Positions 57,142-64,000 of a stretch of DNA of 64,000 bases are shown piece by piece. The notes beneath the pieces were generated by a model. That model worked only from the letters and a program-made list of their open reading frames with translations, made no database searches and was not told the DNA's origin. Source of the DNA: Sinohyriopsis cumingii (taxonomy: Eukaryota; Mollusca; Bivalvia; Unionida; Unionidae); contig CM068838.1 of NCBI GenBank assembly GCA_028554795.2, forward strand, positions 93,792,974-93,856,973, read 5' to 3'. A program made the position numbers and the translations under genes. Positions within the stretch are counted from its first letter, which is position 1, and each line of letters opens with the position of its first letter.

Positions 57142-58518
57142 GTCACCAAAGCCAATTTTACTTAACCTTACCCAGTGACAGTTCCATGGAGGTGTTTCCC
57201 CACAACACGTTGTGCTGTTACACGGCCAAATTACCTCAGGCCATCCCATTAGATCACGAAGCCCATTGGGAAGTGGCTTTGGTAGAAATGATTCACCCAA
57301 CACAAATCAAAAACATCACTGAAACTCAGAACACTTTTGACGTCGAAATTCTGGACCCAACAGTGCAGCAAACCATGCTGACGACTTCTCAACATAAATC
57401 ACTTCCCAAGACCCCAATACCCCGCAGCAGCAGTGACAATTCTCCTCCTTTTTACGTTTATCACTTTAAAATTAACTCAGGCCATTATTTTAGTGGTCAA
57501 CATCTGGTGGAGGTCATCGCTGACAAATTCTATGCAGCATTTGACAAAGTTCTGACCGGACTAAAAAAACATTGAGTACCACAAACTGTCTCACCGTCTG
57601 CTCATCAAATTTGAAAGTGAGGAAAAAAAGTATACGTATTAAATTTTGCCCAGAATTGCATGACATTTTGGGTGGAGACCTCAATTTGGGCACGGATAAG
57701 CACTCCAAAAAGATTGAGAAAGCAGAGATTGACAACAACGGGCATTTTGCGAGGTATTTCGTTTCCCGGTAGAACTGAACCAGGGACTGAATTTGATCTT
57801 TGTGTACTCCGATGTGGTGGAGTACAACGTGGTGGGAAACACCTCCTTGCCGTTACTGCGTGTCATTCCTTTCAAAGTAAATTCTGCCACGGTCACTGAT
57901 GAGGAAGGTGGAAACACTTACCACATTCACCGCGAATTTGTACATCCTCATTATTTGCCTGTCAGCAAGTCGTATTTGGACACGGTCAACATTGCTATAA
58001 AAGGAGATTTGGGACAAAATATTCCATTCACCAAAGGAAAAGTCACGGTGAAACTCCATTTTCGAAAACGGTTCTCTCACGATTCGAAAGTCATGTATCC
58101 AGTGTGCCGAGGGGTTGCTCGACAGCGAGGACACGGTTTACGAGATATGCTAAAATCGGCCTTTCGTTCGGTGGCTCCGGTGTTTAAACCGATGGTGACA
58201 CGAGGATTGCACGCCTTGAAAGATGCGACACTGACACAAGGCAAAGAATTTCTCCAAAATGTCATCATCGACAAACAAAACCCCAAAGAAGCCTTCATGA
58301 GGGCAGGCAAAAATGTCTTGCTACAAACGGGTAAAGACCTTTTGGGCCGACGAGACACACCTATAAATGCCCTGCACGCTACCGAGTCAAGCATTCAGCA
58401 AGGACAAGGCAGAAAGAGACGACGAAGAAAACACCCTTTCACCAGACTTCACACGTCTAAAGCTAGAAAGGCCATGAAAAGAAGAACCGTTCGAGACTTA
58501 GACGTTTTCGATTATTGA
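57138..58518 (+). pseudogene. Minor capsid (penton-like) protein with frame changes, plus basic tail domain
   Basis: Single jelly-roll vertex protein of Polinton capsids. First frame 57138..57575 (SQFYLTLPSDSS, EVALVEMIHPTQIKN, GHYFS). Continuations occur in other frames from about 57565, 57620 and 57770, the last being open to 58518 (VYSDVVEYNVVGN, HPHYLPVSKSYLDTV, VTVKLHF). Three frame changes are thus needed near A-rich runs. After the jelly roll the frame runs without a stop into a Lys/Arg-rich module starting at M58093 (MYPVC, GLRDMLKSAFRSVAPVFKP). In other Polintons I would expect this as a separate pVI/pX-like gene; an internal start at 58093 is possible. Confidence 0.75.
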
Positions 58519-58531
58519 GACACAGAAAAAA

Positions 58532-59830
58532 ATGATGCACCGAGAGTCATGCGCTTGTTCCAAGTCGGAACTGGATCTGTTTGCCATGCCACCTACCATG
58601 ATGACGATGCAAGAATCCCAATGGGTGGAATTTCACCCCGTCTCCTCATTGACAGATTCCGCTCCCATCGAGTTTGAAATCAAGGGACAGCCCGAAGATT
58701 ACATCGATCTGAATAGCAGTTACTTGTACTTGAAAGTCAAAGTTCTAGATAAGGATGATGGTGGTGTAGAAGACACTGAGAATATAGCTCCCGTCAACAA
58801 TTTCATGCATTCCTTGTTCAGCTCAGTGGACTTGTACTTGAATAAGAAACTGGTCAGCAGCAGCATGGATACTTACCCTTATCGTGCCTACCTGGAAAAT
58901 CTCTTGACGTACGGAATAGATGCCAAGAATACTCATCTCAATGCCTGTGTGCTATGGGAACCTGACGAAGCGAAGGAGTTTGACAAAATAAATAAAGAAA
59001 ATGACGGCTTTGTGGAAAGACGAAGCAAAATCTTAAATAAGAAGAGTTTAGAACTGATGGATCGTTTGCATTTGGACATTTGGTTGCAAGAGAAATATTT
59101 GCTGAACGAGGTAAATGTTCGCTTGAGACTGAATCGTAGCAGTGCCGCTTTCCATTTGTTGGCTGATAGTTCTGCCAAAAGCAAAATCGAGGAGGCCAAA
59201 CTCTAAGTACGACGCGTGGAAGTGTTACCTAAAGTGGGAAACGACATCAGTCAAACGTTGAGCAGAACGACCGCCAAGTATCCCATCCGACGCGTGGAAG
59301 TGAAAACGTTCACCATTCCCCGTAACCATCATTCCATGATCGACGATCATCTGTTTCAAGGACAGTTACCCAAGCATTTAATCCTTGGTATGGTCTTGAA
59401 TTCAGCCTTCAACGGAGCCTTCGCTGAAAATCCTTTCTACTTTCAACACTTCGACGTGAAGAAAATCGAAGTCAGTCGCGATGGCAAGACCTTGTGTACC
59501 CGTCCTTTCGAACCTGACTTTGGTGACACAAAGATTAATTACATGAGATCGTACTTGTCCTTGTACGAAGCCACCGGACAATTAGGGACCAACACCAGTC
59601 ACGGCATTACGTACGAGGATTACGCAGGAGGCTATGCTTTGTGGGCTTTCGATTTCACTCTAGACCAAGGCAGCGACGAGGGACATTTCCACCCTATAAA
59701 ATCTGGCCAGATTCGTGTGGAACTTCAGTTTGCAAAGCCACTGGACGAGACAGTTAACGTCATCCTGTATGCAGAATTCGATAATACGATAGAAATCAAC
59801 AGTTTGAGAGAAGTCATTCTAGACTATTAG
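58532..59830 (+). pseudogene. Major capsid protein (double jelly roll), one in-frame stop
   Basis: Main shell protein. ATG 58532; residues 1..224 are open, TAA at 59204, then the same frame continues to TAG at 59828 (about 432 residues overall, a typical length). Motifs: KSELDLFAMPP start, WVEFHPVSSL, IEFEIKGQPEDYIDL and SVDLYLNKKLVS in the first jelly roll; NPFYFQHFDVKKIE and DFTLDQGSDEGHF in the second. The first part is preceded closely by the minor capsid stop. Apart from the stop no lesion is seen, so the gene looks recently functional. Confidence 0.9.
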
Positions 59831-59835
59831 AAGCT

Positions 59836-60340
59836 ATGGAAGACTGTTATCCGTCTTTACCTAGTGGAGAAACTTTGGAGATGGAATGTGAGGAGACTGT
59901 GGAAAAATAATCTCAAGACAAAGAAGACGAAGTTGTCATGATGAAGTCGAGATGGCCAGAACAAGAAGCGCATTTAGTCTCCTGTTTTGCCAAACACTTG
60001 GTGGAAAAAAATGACGGAATTGATCAAAAAAGAGTGTTATGGATGTCAAAACGATCATCCCAGTCAAATTCAACACGATAAATGCCTGATGTAGAGTCAA
60101 GAAGAAAAATTGGAAGAGTATCTGGACGAAGCTTGGAGTCTCATCTCGGACGAAGTCGTGTTGCATCAGTGGTATAAAGACTTGCGTGAACATTCTTGTC
60201 CACCATTAACCACTCAAGAGCTCCATCGTATCGAAGCTCTCCTGAATCAGAGTGAGGAAACGAAACGAAGAAACGATTATTTGTCAGACATTTTCAAGCA
60301 AAATGTCAGGATCGAATTCATGACTTATTATTACCTGTGA
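59836..60340 (+). pseudogene. Broken Cys-rich Polinton ORF
   Basis: ATG 59836 is 5 bp after the capsid stop and meets TAA at 59908. Later stretches in other frames encode a CYGCQNDHPSQ segment (about 60030..60075) and a helical end (LDEAWSLISDEVVLHQWYKDL) up to TGA at 60340. At least three stops or frame changes. Cys/His spacing suggests a small zinc-binding protein; I recognise the pattern from animal Polintons but know no function. Confidence 0.55.
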
Positions 60341-60360
60341 AGAAGAAAACACACAAATCA

Positions 60361-60921
60361 ATGGATACTTGGGAACTTTATTACCTTTTGAACCACAGTT
60401 CGTATACGGCTTCTTGGAATCCTGTCGTCTGTGCTAAAGATGAACTCCCTCATAGCAAACCTCAAGACCATCTAGCTTATGTCATCAACACAGACAACAG
60501 TCATCTCCCAGGAACCCACTGGGTAGCCGTCTACTTTCCTCAAGAGGGATGTGTGGAATATTTCGATTCGTACGGATTGCCCCCTTTGGAAGACGATATC
60601 ATTGACTTTATGAGAAGAAATGCTCAGACCACCCGATTCAATAATGTGAAATTACAAGGCACAGATTCCTTAGTGTGTGGACAGTACTGTGTGTATTTTC
60701 TGCATCATCGCAGCCTGGGCTATTCCTTAGAACATTTAGTGACTCATTCTGATCCTCGTTCTTCTTCAAGAAGCGATGTGAAAGTAGATCGATGGTTTTG
60801 TGACCATTATGCTTATCTTTTGTCTCAAGCTAGGAAACGTAGTGTCCATCAATGGCCTAATGACTTCCAACAGTGGAAATCACAATTTCATTCACAACGT
60901 TGTCAACCCTGTTTAAAGTAG
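60361..60921 (+). CDS. Adenain-type maturation cysteine protease
   Basis: 186 residues, intact. Ulp1/adenovirus protease (C5/C48) fold predicted to cleave capsid precursors. Catalytic H53 (GTHWVAV), D69 (YFDSYG), Q99 (LQG) and C106 (VCGQYC) occur in the expected order and spacing. I chose ATG 60361; the frame opens 24 bp earlier without an ATG. It ends at TAG 60919 and is followed by 240 bp of AT-rich non-coding DNA. Confidence 0.9.
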   Translation: MDTWELYYLLNHSSYTASWNPVVCAKDELPHSKPQDHLAYVINTDNSHLPGTHWVAVYFPQEGCVEYFDSYGLPPLEDDIIDFMRRNAQTTRFNNVKLQGTDSLVCGQYCVYFLHHRSLGYSLEHLVTHSDPRSSSRSDVKVDRWFCDHYAYLLSQARKRSVHQWPNDFQQWKSQFHSQRCQPCLK

Positions 60922-61164
60922 AGTGTGAATTGAAAAAAAATGTTTGATGTTATATTGTTGGATTATTGTTATATTGTTGGATTATTGTTAAAAATGTTAG
61001 AGTTGTTGGTTAGTGTTAAGTGATTTTGAATTAAAAAAATGTTGTGTTTTCAAAAAAAAAATGCCTTTGTCTTTTGTTTGGCTATAGGAATGCTGATTCA
61101 TGCTTTTTGACTTCTTACTATCCCTCTCATGACACTCATTGAACGTTTCGGCTCAAAAACCGTA
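60922..61164. other. AT-rich spacer with short direct repeats
   Basis: Contains two copies of TTATATTGTTGGATTATTG (60952..60989) and an ATTAAA-type poly(A) signal candidate (61030). Marks the border between the structural gene block and the right-arm gene array. Confidence 0.5.
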
Positions 61165-61194
61165 GAGGGATGTTTTCCTTCACGTCCACGCTTT
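61165..61194 (+). promoter_or_regulatory. Right-arm promoter motif, gene 1
   Basis: AGGGATGTTTTCCTTCACG followed by TCCACGCTTT, 64 bp before ATG 61258. The motif recurs before genes 2 and 3. Confidence 0.7.
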
Positions 61195-61257
61195 GACTTT
61201 AAGAAGCGGGGAAGTTTCCAGTCTAACCATCCATTGTCGACTCATCCTCCTACGAAG

Positions 61258-61461
61258 ATGTGCTCCAAACTAGCTAAGCTAAACGAAGCCTACGTGAATT
61301 TGCATAGGGTCAGACACAGTCTGATACCAAAGCCAGAAGAGATAGAGAATGTGAGAATGTTAAAAGTCAATGAAGACCTGATAGAAGAGCTCTTCAGAGT
61401 AGAAGTGAACAGGGAGAAAGAAGAATGGACAGAGAAGTACAGACTTCAGAGACAGCAGCAA

Positions 61462-61492
<31 letters not shown>

Positions 61493-61617
61493 CTGAACCT
61501 GACAGAGGCTTTGTCGATTGTCGTATCGATACCAAAGAGTTCTTCTTCTCTTTCCGAAGAAGCACACCTATCGTCAGAAAGTCTATCCTCAGAGGACGTC
61601 GCATTCTTAGAAACTAA
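61258..61617 (+). CDS. Right-arm small gene 1: coiled-coil, poly-Gln protein
   Basis: 119 residues, ATG 61258 (an upstream in-frame ATG at 61129 would precede the promoter motif and is unlikely). Starts with an amphipathic helix (LAKLNEAYVNLHRVRHSL), then a charged helix ending EEWTEKYRLQR, a run of about 13 Gln, and an Arg-rich C terminus. A histone-like hairpin lies 27 nt after the stop. The decayed Polinton at 15.6 kb holds a homologue, showing conservation between lineages. Function unknown; an oligomerising regulatory or nucleic-acid-binding protein would fit the composition. Confidence 0.65.
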
Positions 61618-61643
61618 AATATTGCCATAGCAAACAAAAAAAC

Positions 61644-61659
61644 AGCCCTTTGCAGGGCT
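61644..61659 (+). terminator. Histone-like stem-loop after gene 1
   Basis: AGCCCTTTGCAGGGCT: perfect 6-bp stem, 4-nt loop TTGC. A-rich left flank, ACCCC right flank, then TCTAGAAAAGAAATAAC, a purine-rich element. Confidence 0.72.
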
Positions 61660-61799
61660 ACCCCAAAATCTAGAAAAGAAATAACAATCGATTTGCCAAT
61701 GTGTGTAGGTAGAGTAGTGTGAATATAAACACTAACTCTTTTTTATAGTGTGAGTGTATGTGTTTGTGTATAGGATTGTGTGTTTGTAAGTGTTCACGT

Positions 61800-61910
61800 A
61801 CGTTGGTCTGGATAGTAGATTAAGATCATGCTTTTGTTTTTGCTGTTTAACGTGTGGGGAGAGTAGATTTGGGGTTTGATTGCTTTACGTATGTGGATAG
61901 TATATTGAAG
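61800..61910 (+). repeat. GTGTGGATAGTA-type repeats upstream of gene 2
   Basis: Two or three diverged units with GTCTGGATAGTAGATTAAG and GTATGGGATAG-like phrases. The same family as at 17490..17795 and 62600..62760. Confidence 0.5.
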
Positions 61911-61978
61911 TGATTAATGAAAATTATTAAATTAGTAATGGGCAGTATAAAATAAGTGAGTGAGTGTTTCTTTTAGGT

Positions 61979-62063
61979 CCGCGCGTTGTTTGGTCATGAT
62001 CTAGGTAAGATCAATTTTGTTTTAGGGGGATGTTTTCCATCACGTCCGCGCTTTCAGTATAAA
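61979..62063 (+). promoter_or_regulatory. Promoter of gene 2: doubled motif and TATA box
   Basis: A partial upstream copy (GTCCGCGCGTTGTTTGGTCA, 61979) and a full copy at 62025..62054 (GGGGGATGTTTTCCATCACG then TCCGCGCTTT), followed by TATAAA at 62058..62063. ATG is 44 bp further on. Confidence 0.72.
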
Positions 62064-62106
62064 TTGAAACTCAGTCTAGCTACCCTGTTCATTCGTTAAG
62101 AAGACA

Positions 62107-62475
62107 ATGAATACCAGAAGAAGCAAACTTCTTGAACTCCAGATACATCTGGAATATGTCAGGCGCCTGTTAAATGAACTGGCCGCGGAGGCCATAGTAG
62201 ATGAGGAAAGAATAAAGAAGGAAGAGGACGAGAGAAGACAGAGGGAAGAGGAGGAAAAGAAAATAGGAGAGAGGATGGCTTACAAGATACCAGAGACAGA
62301 GGATTGGGGTGCTGAAGCCAATCATCCTCCCTCTGCGCTTTCAAGAAAAAAAAGTAAAAGGAGACTGGGGAAGAAGATGTGTGTGTGGTGCCAGGCCTGG
62401 AAGGTGCTATCATTAACCAGGTGTCACTGGAGTTCAAAAACAAACAGCCCTTTTCAGGGCTACCCAATACTCTAG
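62107..62475 (+). CDS. Right-arm small gene 2: charged coiled-coil protein
   Basis: 122 residues in the reading frame from ATG 62107. Helix KLLELQIHLEYVRRLLNELA, then Glu/Lys/Arg-rich coiled coil (about residues 33..60), then a basic stretch SRKKSKRRLGKK. The frame as read passes through the hairpin at 62446 and stops at 62475, which is atypical. Another frame stops at 62414..62416, 30 nt before the hairpin, so one frame change after about codon 95 is likely. The remnant at 16.8 kb matches the N-terminal helix. Confidence 0.58.
   Translation: MNTRRSKLLELQIHLEYVRRLLNELAAEAIVDEERIKKEEDERRQREEEEKKIGERMAYKIPETEDWGAEANHPPSALSRKKSKRRLGKKMCVWCQAWKVLSLTRCHWSSKTNSPFQGYPIL
62446..62461 (+). terminator. 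Histone-like stem-loop after gene 2
   Basis: AGCCCTTTTCAGGGCT: perfect 6-bp stem, loop TTTC, left flank AACAAAC, right flank ACCCA, purine-rich CTCTAGAAAAGAAATAAC about 10 nt further on. The closest of the four to the animal histone consensus on both flanks. Confidence 0.78.
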
Positions 62476-62599
62476 AAAAGAAATAACAATCGATTTGCCA
62501 GTGTGTGTATGTAGAGTAGTGTGAACATAAACACTGACTCTTTTCCATAGTGTGAGTGTATAAGTTAATGTATATGATTGTGTGTTAATAAGCGCTAGC

Positions 62600-62765
62600 A
62601 TAGGTTAGTGTGAATAGTAGATTAGGGTTTCATTTTAATGCTTTGCGTGTGTGGATAGAAGATTAGGGGTTTGAATAGGATTTAATTTTGATGCTTGGTT
62701 TGTGTGAATGTTAGATTTTGGTTAGTTTATTGCTGCTTCACGTATGTGGATAGTAGATCATATGA
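62600..62765 (+). repeat. GTGTGGATAG-type repeats upstream of gene 3
   Basis: Four diverged units (GTGTGAATAGTAGATTAGGG, GTGTGTGGATAGAAGATTAG, GTGTGAATGTTAGATTTTGG, CGTATGTGGATAGTAGATCA) preceding the promoter. Confidence 0.6.
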
Positions 62766-62777
62766 AATTAGAAAAGT

Positions 62778-62883
62778 AGGGGATGTTTTCCTTCACGTCC
62801 GCGCTTTGTTTGGTCATGATCTAGGTAATATCAATTTTATGTCTTAGGGGATGTTTTCCATCACGTCCGCGCTTTCACTATAA
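62778..62883 (+). promoter_or_regulatory. Promoter of gene 3: two full motif copies and TATA-like box
   Basis: Copies at 62778..62807 and 62846..62875, each GGGGATGTTTTCC(T/A)TCACG followed by TCCGCGCTTT. Between them is TTTGGTCATGATCTAGGTAA, as upstream of gene 2. ACTATAAGA at 62877..62885 is a TATA-like box 50 bp before the ATG. Confidence 0.75.
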
Positions 62884-62935
62884 GAACCCACAGTATTCGT
62901 CGTTCAAACCATTCTACAAAGAATAAAAGAAGAAG

Positions 62936-63299
62936 ATGGCTTCGAACCAGCTTGATAAAATGAAAACATTGCAAGACGTCATGGACAATTTGGGAATGAT
63001 GGAGCAAATGTTAGTGAGGTTAAAGGAGGATCACTATTCTTATAGCCCACATCGAGTGAAGATGGAGATTATACAACTTAAGAAAAGTAAAGGAAATGAT
63101 AAGTGCTGTGATGAAAGAAATAAAGGAGGAGAAAGAGGATGAAGAGGAAAGGATAAGGATAAGAGCATGGAATGAAAAAGTTGAAAAAGAAGAAGAAAAT
63201 GAGAAGAGGAAGAAAGAAGAGGAGGAGAAGAAGAAAGAAAAGAAGAGAAAGAGTGTAGGAGAGAAAATAAGAAGTTGGTGGAGAAATAGAAGAAATTAG
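62936..63299 (+). CDS. Right-arm small gene 3: coiled-coil protein with one frame change
   Basis: ATG 62936. Helical start (MKTLQDVMDNLGMMEQMLVR) then, in this frame, a stop at 63140..63142. From about 63083 a second frame, open to TAG 63297, encodes the continuing Glu/Lys-rich coiled coil and a basic, Trp-containing end (KIRSWWRNRRN). The change of frame lies at an A4 run (63083..63086). The hairpin follows the second stop by 15 nt, which supports that stop as the natural end. A homologue remnant is at 17.9..18.3 kb. Confidence 0.6.
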
Positions 63300-63314
63300 A
63301 AGAAGAAACCCAAA

Positions 63315-63330
63315 GGCCCTTTTCAGGGCC
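63315..63330 (+). terminator. Histone-like stem-loop after gene 3, at the inner edge of the right TIR
   Basis: GGCCCTTTTCAGGGCC: perfect 6-bp stem, loop TTTC, left flank AAACCCAAA, right flank ACTCA, then TCTCGAAAAGAGATTG. The terminal inverted repeat begins exactly at the left flank. Confidence 0.78.
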
Positions 63331-63465
63331 ACTCATAGGTCTCGAAAAGAGATTGACTTTCCATTGCCTACCCCTTTTTGTATTTTTAGAAAAAAAATCC
63401 TATGTGAAATTTCCCTTGAGGCTATACAGTCCCACCCTGTTTAAATTCCTTTGACGCTATACAGT

Positions 63466-63674
63466 ACGGATCACTGCCATCTCACCTCTGTCTGCGGCGG
63501 TTCGAGTCTAAGATTCAGCCAATGTGGGCATGTGAGAAAGCTTGCCAGTAGCTTCTGGTGGGTCGGTGGTTCTTTCCGGGGTTTTCCGGGTTCTTCCTCC
63601 ACCATTAATACTGGCCGCCATGTATAGCCTATTGTGCTGAAAAATGGCGTTAAACCCCACAACAACAACAACAA
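63466..63674 (+). mobile_element. SINE inserted in the right TIR
   Basis: 209 bp flanked by perfect 11-bp direct repeats CGCTATACAGT (63455..63465 and 63675..63685). Contains a B-box-like GGTTCGAGTCT, the conserved TTCCTCCACCATTAATACTGG and CCGCCATGTATAGCC blocks, GGCGTTAAACCCC and an (AAC)n tail. The 5' head with the A box is truncated. The left TIR lacks it, so insertion followed Polinton integration. Confidence 0.92.
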
Positions 63675-63922
63675 CGCTATACAGTCCCATATTCCCATGT
63701 TCAATTCCCCTTGTCGCTCAACAGTCCCAAAATCTATTTCCCATTTTAATTTCCCTTGAGGCTACACAGTCCCACGATTTTTCGTCCATGTTAAATTTCC
63801 CTTGAGGCTAAACAGTCCCAGGGTGGTTAATGTTAAATTTCCATTGAGGCTAAACAGTCCCGGGGGGGGGGGGGTCTGTAATGCTAATTCCCATGGAGGC
63901 TGAATCGTCCCCCTTAACTACT

Positions 63923-63928
63923 TATTTG
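63923..63928. repeat. Right target-site duplication TATTTG
   Basis: Identical to 45808..45813, immediately outside the right terminus. Confidence 0.93.
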
Positions 63929-64000
63929 GAAGAGGCATGTTTTGTCTTTTTCTATGAGTTTGAATTTAATTTAATGATTTGTTGAAGAGTTTAAGTTTGG
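63929..64000. other. Host flank right of the Polinton
   Basis: 72 bp of AT-rich host sequence continuing the left flank at 45807. Nothing else seen. Confidence 0.7.

Larger units (their letters stand above)
45814..63922 (+). mobile_element. Full-length Polinton/Maverick (18.1 kb)
   Basis: Self-synthesising virus-like DNA transposon. Ends are AGTAGTTAAGGGGGACGATT on the left and its exact inverse on the right, bordered on both sides by TATTTG. Inside are all core Polinton genes: protein-primed polymerase, integrase, packaging ATPase, protease, and major and minor capsid proteins. Captured or accessory genes (BIR protein, end-proximal small genes) are also present. GC content and CpG are visibly higher than the host flanks. 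Several core genes have single stops or frame changes, so this copy is probably not autonomous as read. A SINE has inserted in its right terminal repeat. Confidence 0.97.
63306..63922 (-). repeat. Right terminal inverted repeat, split by a SINE
   Basis: Inverted partner of 45814..46224. It is longer only because of a 209-bp SINE plus its 11-bp duplication. Otherwise units and order are preserved with a few substitutions and different poly-C length. Its inner border is exactly the AAACCCAAAGG flank of the hairpin after the last right-arm gene. Confidence 0.93.

Noticed and set aside
61129..61257. Upstream in-frame start for right-arm gene 1
   Set aside because: It would place the start before the conserved promoter motif; ATG 61258 fits the spacing of genes 2 and 3 and the start of the decayed homologue.
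63315..63330. Hairpins as bacterial-type intrinsic terminators
   Set aside because: No U-tract follows and the element is eukaryotic; flanks match the histone processing layout instead.
62159..63336. Minus-strand Ser/Phe/Leu-rich frames over the right-arm genes
   Set aside because: Complements of Glu/Lys-rich coding tracts.

Overview
The window is eukaryotic animal DNA. It is AT-rich, has split genes with GT-AG introns, tRNA-derived SINEs and many (TA)n and (GT)n microsatellites. Together with a Polinton/Maverick and a CpG-poor expressed-gene block, this suggests a mollusc, probably a bivalve. The species cannot be named from the sequence.

Host genes (1..45 kb). One cytochrome P450 gene of the CYP2 clan lies on the minus strand. 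Its four exons span 40653 down to 5867 and join in phase to a 504-residue protein. Its first intron is about 29 kb and holds a second gene on the opposite strand, a SETD8/KMT5A-like SET-domain gene with exons at 24549..30957. That gene lies in a CpG-depleted block and has one in-frame TGA. The same intron holds an eroded deletion derivative of a Polinton (13907..18710), a hAT-like remnant (21117..22414), SINEs and simple repeats. A small possible secreted-protein gene is at 44803..45180 (minus).

Polinton (45814..63922). This 18.1-kb element is complete from end to end. It has 0.4-kb terminal inverted repeats made of an iterated roughly 40-bp unit and a perfect 6-bp target duplication, TATTTG. 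Left to right it carries: a leftward small basic ORF; a protein-primed DNA polymerase; a BIR (IAP) protein; a membrane ORF; a packaging ATPase; two related basic/glycine proteins; an unrecognised charged protein; a chromodomain integrase; a membrane protein; minor and major capsid proteins; a Cys-rich ORF; an adenain-type protease; and three small coiled-coil genes. Several core genes carry single in-frame stops or one-base frame changes, so this copy looks recently inactivated or has residual assembly errors.

Most unusual feature. The genes nearest both ends finish in a 16-nt hairpin with 6-bp stem and 4-nt loop, an A-rich left flank, ACCCA-like right flank and a purine-rich element downstream. 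This is the layout of metazoan replication-dependent histone mRNA 3' ends. The three right-arm genes each combine a shared promoter motif, a short helical protein and such a hairpin. The decayed relative at 13907..18710 keeps traces of the same array.
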